From assembly GCF_018327645.1 (NCBI RefSeq), contig NZ_BMAY01000003.1, forward strand, positions 1,514-65,513: 64,000 nt of DNA, read 5' to 3'. Source of the DNA: Lactobacillus corticis (GTDB taxonomy: Bacteria > Bacillota > Bacilli > Lactobacillales > Lactobacillaceae). The position numbers and the translations under genes were made by a program. Positions 60,802-64,000 of the stretch are shown in pieces (the stretch's first letter is position 1; each line of letters opens with the position of its first letter). Under the pieces are notes generated by a model. The model searched no databases. It was not told the DNA's origin and saw only the letters and a program-made list of their open reading frames with translations.

Positions 60802-61575
60802 ATGAAAATTACTGAAGACGAACATCGACACGATCTGCACTTATTGGAAAGTGCCATTCATAACTTTAATGCAGCTAAGGCTCCATCTTCACCAGTTCCG
60901 GTTTTTAACGCTTTTGCGCGTTTAGCTCAAAAGGGAGAAGATATTTATGCTTACGCAGCTGAAGATGAAGACAATAGCGAAGAGAGTTTGACCTTTTTGC
61001 TGGCGCCGGTTCCGGATGATATGGGAGATTTTATTGCCCTGACAACTCACCCAGAAGACGCAGACAATTTGATAGCAGTTTTGGGTACCAAAGAATTAGT
61101 CCAAAGTACCGAAAATGAGACAACTGGATATATGATCAATCCTGAAGATGACGAAGCCTTCCCAATTGAAGTTGCCGAAGTGAAGGACAAGATCTTGGGG
61201 GATGAACCGCTTTATTCGACCTTGACTTATATTTATGAATCCATGGATGAATTGGCAGTGGAAATGGACTTGGCGCCCTTGGTGCAGGTAGAACGTGACC
61301 AAAGTCTTTTTGAAAATTGGATTAATGATCAGCTGGATCAAGTTTATGAAGCTGGTTTGCATACAGCTGCCTTGCCGTTTCCTGAGATGCCATGGCCTGA
61401 TGAAGACCAGCGGGTAGGGCTGATGACCATGATCCAAGCGATCTTTACCTGGTTTGATGCGCATGCAGATTATCCAATTGATTTGTACTTGAGCTGTAAT
61501 GAAGATCAGTATGAACTGAATGAAGAATTGACTGCTTTCTTGAATGAACAAGACGGTGATGACGCAGATAACTAA
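60802..61575 (+). CDS. Acidic cytosolic protein of unknown function
   Basis: 257 aa, very rich in Asp/Glu, no signal peptide or membrane segment. Recognisable but unassigned stretches are FARLAQKGEDIYAYAAEDED and MIQAIFTWFDAHADYPIDLY. ATG 60802 gives the best N-terminus, but no good ribosome site precedes it; TTG 60781 is the alternative. It lies alone between divergent and convergent neighbours. Not recognised. Confidence 0.7.
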   Translation: MKITEDEHRHDLHLLESAIHNFNAAKAPSSPVPVFNAFARLAQKGEDIYAYAAEDEDNSEESLTFLLAPVPDDMGDFIALTTHPEDADNLIAVLGTKELVQSTENETTGYMINPEDDEAFPIEVAEVKDKILGDEPLYSTLTYIYESMDELAVEMDLAPLVQVERDQSLFENWINDQLDQVYEAGLHTAALPFPEMPWPDEDQRVGLMTMIQAIFTWFDAHADYPIDLYLSCNEDQYELNEELTAFLNEQDGDDADN

Positions 61576-61586
61576 AGCGAATAAAG

Positions 61587-61627
61587 AAAAAAGGCAGGCT
61601 GAGCTTATTGCTCAACTTGCCTTTTTT
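61587..61627 (+). terminator. Terminator after the acidic-protein gene (likely also serves pepO)
   Basis: A long stem AAAAAGGCA...TGAGC/GCTCA...TGCCTTTTT with a small internal mismatch; T6 on the plus side and A-rich on the other, so bidirectional. Confidence 0.85.
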
Positions 61628-61666
61628 GCCCCTGCCAAGGACCTTTATTGTAGCATATTTTTCAAA

Positions 61667-63604
61667 TTACCAGATTTGCACGCGTTTAGCTGGATCTAGC
61701 CACATGCCGTCAGTTGGTTTAACGTCAAACGCTTCGTAAAATTCATCTTGGCATTGGCTAGGAATATTAACTCGCGTCGGTTGCGGGGCGTGGACATCAA
61801 CGGCAATTTCCGTCTTAATCGCTTCAGGGCGCTGCTTTTGGGCCCAAGAGCGAGCATAATTTTCAAATAGTTCCTGCATATTGCCTTGATCTAATTTGTT
61901 GGCTTGAATTGCACAAGTCAAACCGCCCAGGTCAGCAATATTTTCGGCCACAACTTGTTTGCCGTTTAACTTGCTTGGGCCATAGGAGAGGCCGTCATAA
62001 ATATCAATGGCTGCTTGGGTGCGTTTGTTAAATTCCGCAAAATCAGCGTCGCTCCACCAGTTAACCATGTTGCCGTGCTCATCAAACTTGGCGCCGTTGT
62101 TGTCAAAAGCGTGGGAAATTTCATGGGCGATGGTTGCTCCGATACCGCCATAATTCTGTCCCCGAGACTGGTGCAGGTCATAAAATGGTGCTTGCAGAAT
62201 TCCGGCTGGGAAGGTGATGTCGTTTCTTTGCGGATCGTAGCAGGCATTGTTCATGTTGCCTGGCATTAGCCAAACATTTGGATCCACTGGTTTGGTCAGC
62301 TTAGCATAGTTATAAGCACTGACAACTTTGCCGATAGCCTTTTTATTTTCATAAAGACTCTTATCAGCGTCAACCGTTAACAGATCATAGATTTTTTCTG
62401 GCTTTTCCGGATAACCGATCTTTAAAACTAAAGCTTGCAATTTAACAATTGCCTTTTTCTTGGTGGCGTCAGACAACCAACTGTTATTACTGATCCGTTC
62501 CTCATAAACCTTGATCATCTTGTGGATCATGTCAGTTACATCCGCCTTAGCGTCAGCTCCAAAATATTTCTTGCCGTAATAGATACCGAAAATTTCGGAG
62601 AAGGAAGCATTAGCAGTGTAGTAGGCGTGGCGTTTTTGCGGGGTCAGTTCGCCTTGACCAGACAGCGCTTGGCTAAATGGAAAAGCGGCTTCCCGGAAGG
62701 CTTGTGACAAGGAGCTGCTTACGCCATTAATAAATTTAATGACCATCCAGCCTTTAATTTCAGCAAAGTTATCGGCATTAATTAATTCAGTGAAATGATC
62801 AAGGAATCTTGGTTCAGCCACAATGACTTTGTCTGGCAAAACCGGCAAAAGCTTAGTCAAAAATTCCTTAACTTGGAAGGAATTGGTCTTAGCTAAGAAG
62901 TCGGACATTGAATAGGGATTGTACATAGCCGGGTAGTCGGACCACTCTTCAGTTGACTTAACGACTTTGGCTAGCTTTTGGTCAAAGGCTAAGCCCTGTT
63001 CAACGTATTGACGGGCTTTTTGCTCATCCATCCCTGCCATGGTGAGCATGCTGACGCTCTGCTTTTGTAAAATTGCCAATAAATCAGCTGCATCAGTTTG
63101 TTGATAAGAGGTGGTATCAGGCAAGAAGGTGCCAGGACCGGCGAATTCTAGGACGTTAACCTTCGTATTTTTCATGTCTGCATCAACGTCAAAGCCAAAG
63201 GGCAGACCAAATAGTTGATCTAAGTCAGCCGCATTTTGATTCAATTCGGCGTAATCTTTAACTGCATCCAGCTTTGCTAGATCAGCTTTAATTGGTTCAG
63301 CCCCATCTTGGTCACGCTTTTGGAAGTCTTTGGCCAGCTGGTAAAGTTTGAGTCCTTTATCCAAGTTTGGAATTGCCGGCAATGAATCAGCTTGGCTTAA
63401 TTGATCCAAGTCGTTCATCATCCGCTTTTCAATTTTCATATCTAATTCCGTATTTACTCCAGTTTCGCTACGGTCTGCCGGAATTTCGGCTTGGCTTTGC
63501 CATTTTGAGTTTACGGCAAGATACAAGTTGTCTTGCACCCGAGCGTTTAAATCGGGTTGCGTAAGATCGCCGCTGCCGCCGCGGACAGCCATAAATTTTT
63601 TCAT
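61667..63604 (-). CDS. pepO: M13-family endopeptidase PepO
   Basis: 645-aa zinc metallopeptidase of the neprilysin family, without a signal peptide, so cytosolic as in other lactobacilli. Zinc motif HEISH (about residue 495) in IGATIAHEISHAFDNNGA, and ENIADLGG with the third zinc ligand and catalytic Asp. It cuts casein-derived oligopeptides. AAAGGACC precedes the ATG on the minus strand. Confidence 0.95.
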   Translation of the reverse strand: MKKFMAVRGGSGDLTQPDLNARVQDNLYLAVNSKWQSQAEIPADRSETGVNTELDMKIEKRMMNDLDQLSQADSLPAIPNLDKGLKLYQLAKDFQKRDQDGAEPIKADLAKLDAVKDYAELNQNAADLDQLFGLPFGFDVDADMKNTKVNVLEFAGPGTFLPDTTSYQQTDAADLLAILQKQSVSMLTMAGMDEQKARQYVEQGLAFDQKLAKVVKSTEEWSDYPAMYNPYSMSDFLAKTNSFQVKEFLTKLLPVLPDKVIVAEPRFLDHFTELINADNFAEIKGWMVIKFINGVSSSLSQAFREAAFPFSQALSGQGELTPQKRHAYYTANASFSEIFGIYYGKKYFGADAKADVTDMIHKMIKVYEERISNNSWLSDATKKKAIVKLQALVLKIGYPEKPEKIYDLLTVDADKSLYENKKAIGKVVSAYNYAKLTKPVDPNVWLMPGNMNNACYDPQRNDITFPAGILQAPFYDLHQSRGQNYGGIGATIAHEISHAFDNNGAKFDEHGNMVNWWSDADFAEFNKRTQAAIDIYDGLSYGPSKLNGKQVVAENIADLGGLTCAIQANKLDQGNMQELFENYARSWAQKQRPEAIKTEIAVDVHAPQPTRVNIPSQCQDEFYEAFDVKPTDGMWLDPAKRVQIW

Positions 63605-63653
63605 ATCAAGGTCCTTTCTATTTTAAACATAATTTAATTATATCTTATTTCGA

Positions 63654-63687
63654 GAAAAAAACGACTAGGTATGGACCTAGTCGTTTT
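63654..63687 (-). terminator. Terminator of the flavoprotein gene (minus strand)
   Basis: On the minus strand ACGACTAGGT/ACCTAGTCGT with a 4-nt loop and T7. Confidence 0.92.
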
Positions 63688-63702
63688 CGTTAATTAATTG
63701 CC

Positions 63703-64000
63703 TTATTCATGAAGGCTTGCCGAGCTGGCTGCATCAACTTGGGGAGCTTCCTTTTCGGCAGTTTGCGCAGCAATGCGACCAAAGGTAAAGATGTCAGCTA
63801 AGGAATTGCCGCCTAAGCGGTTGCCGGCGTGAAGACCTCCAGCAACTTCACCAGCTGCATAAAGTCCTTTAATAATTTGACCGTCAGTATTGATGACATG
63901 GGCTTGGGGATCAATCTTTAACCCGCCCATGGTGTGGTGGATAGCTGGCCGGCGCGGAGTAGCATAAAATGGTGCGACTTCACACTTCAAGTTGAAGACG
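63703..64000 (-). CDS. FAD-dependent fumarate/urocanate reductase-like flavoprotein, C-terminal part (start outside window)
   Basis: The last ~99 residues of a flavocytochrome-c/fumarate-reductase-type flavoprotein; the frame stays open to the window edge. [37 protein letters not shown] and [13 protein letters not shown] are the C-terminal FAD-binding and active-site signatures. Lactobacilli use such enzymes as soluble fumarate reductases, but related substrates are possible. Confidence 0.85.
   Translation of the reverse strand, partial: VFNLKCEVAPFYATPRRPAIHHTMGGLKIDPQAHVINTDGQIIKGLYAAGEVAGGLHAGNRLGGNSLADIFTFGRIAAQTAEKEAPQVDAASSASLHE

Overview
The window is about 64 kb of a low-GC Gram-positive chromosome. 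A lactic acid bacterium of the Lactobacillaceae, most likely Lactobacillus in the narrow sense, fits best. The grounds are gene content and style: an SMK-box riboswitch on metK, T-box leaders on leuS and argS, a compact fab/acc operon ending in fabI and a monofunctional biotin ligase, a PepO-type endopeptidase, LPxTG anchoring and strong AGGAGG-type ribosome binding sites. The species call is inference.

Layout. 1-1.76 kb: the end of an amino-acid-type ABC permease with unusual GC-rich codons, a metal-binding lipoprotein, and tRNA-Glu plus tRNA-Val. 1.79-4.6 kb: SMK riboswitch, metK and an MFS efflux pump. 4.7-14.75 kb: a complete type II fatty acid synthesis operon (fabZ-fabH-acpP-fabD-fabG-fabF-accB-fabZ-accC-accD-accA-fabI-birA) behind a strong promoter with an inverted repeat at the likely start site. 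14.8-16.9 kb: three FabT-like MarR regulators in a row, the last overlapping a second, divergent acyl carrier protein gene. 17-28 kb: PAP2 phosphatase, leuS, a MurJ-type flippase, cupin plus aldo/keto reductase, a YtrA-type ABC locus whose ATPase is frameshifted, and an SPFH protein.

28.2-41.9 kb: an accessory Sec locus (secY2-asp1-asp2-asp3-secA2-small membrane protein-gtfA-gtfB) followed by its serine-rich repeat substrate. The substrate is glycosylated in the cytosol by GtfA/GtfB, exported by SecA2/SecY2 with the Asp proteins, and anchored through LPQTG. It shows no folded ligand-binding region. 43.1-45.1 kb: a decayed prophage head-module fragment beside tRNA-Leu. It keeps a MuF (SPP1 gp7-like) C-terminus fused to an unknown domain with an overlapping small gene, and a second cassette carrying an ADP-ribosyltransferase-like tail with its own overlapping small gene. 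The two share a 29-bp MuF segment. This looks like a prophage polymorphic-toxin locus with an orphan cassette.

45.7-64 kb: cell-wall genes (D,D-carboxypeptidase, a lysine-repeat L,D-transpeptidase), NAD(P)HX dehydratase, a TetR regulator, argS, fba, an ABC exporter with duplicated permeases, a PEBP-like protein, an ABC-F ribosome protection protein behind an attenuator leader with a three-codon ORF, a pseudouridine synthase, an exo/endonuclease/phosphatase-family protein, an acidic unknown, PepO and the end of a flavoprotein reductase gene.

The observations most worth a second look are the MuF toxin cassettes, the ABC-F attenuator, the FabT triplication with its linked ACP, and the serine-rich protein without a binding domain. 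All calls come from reading the sequence; no database search was run.
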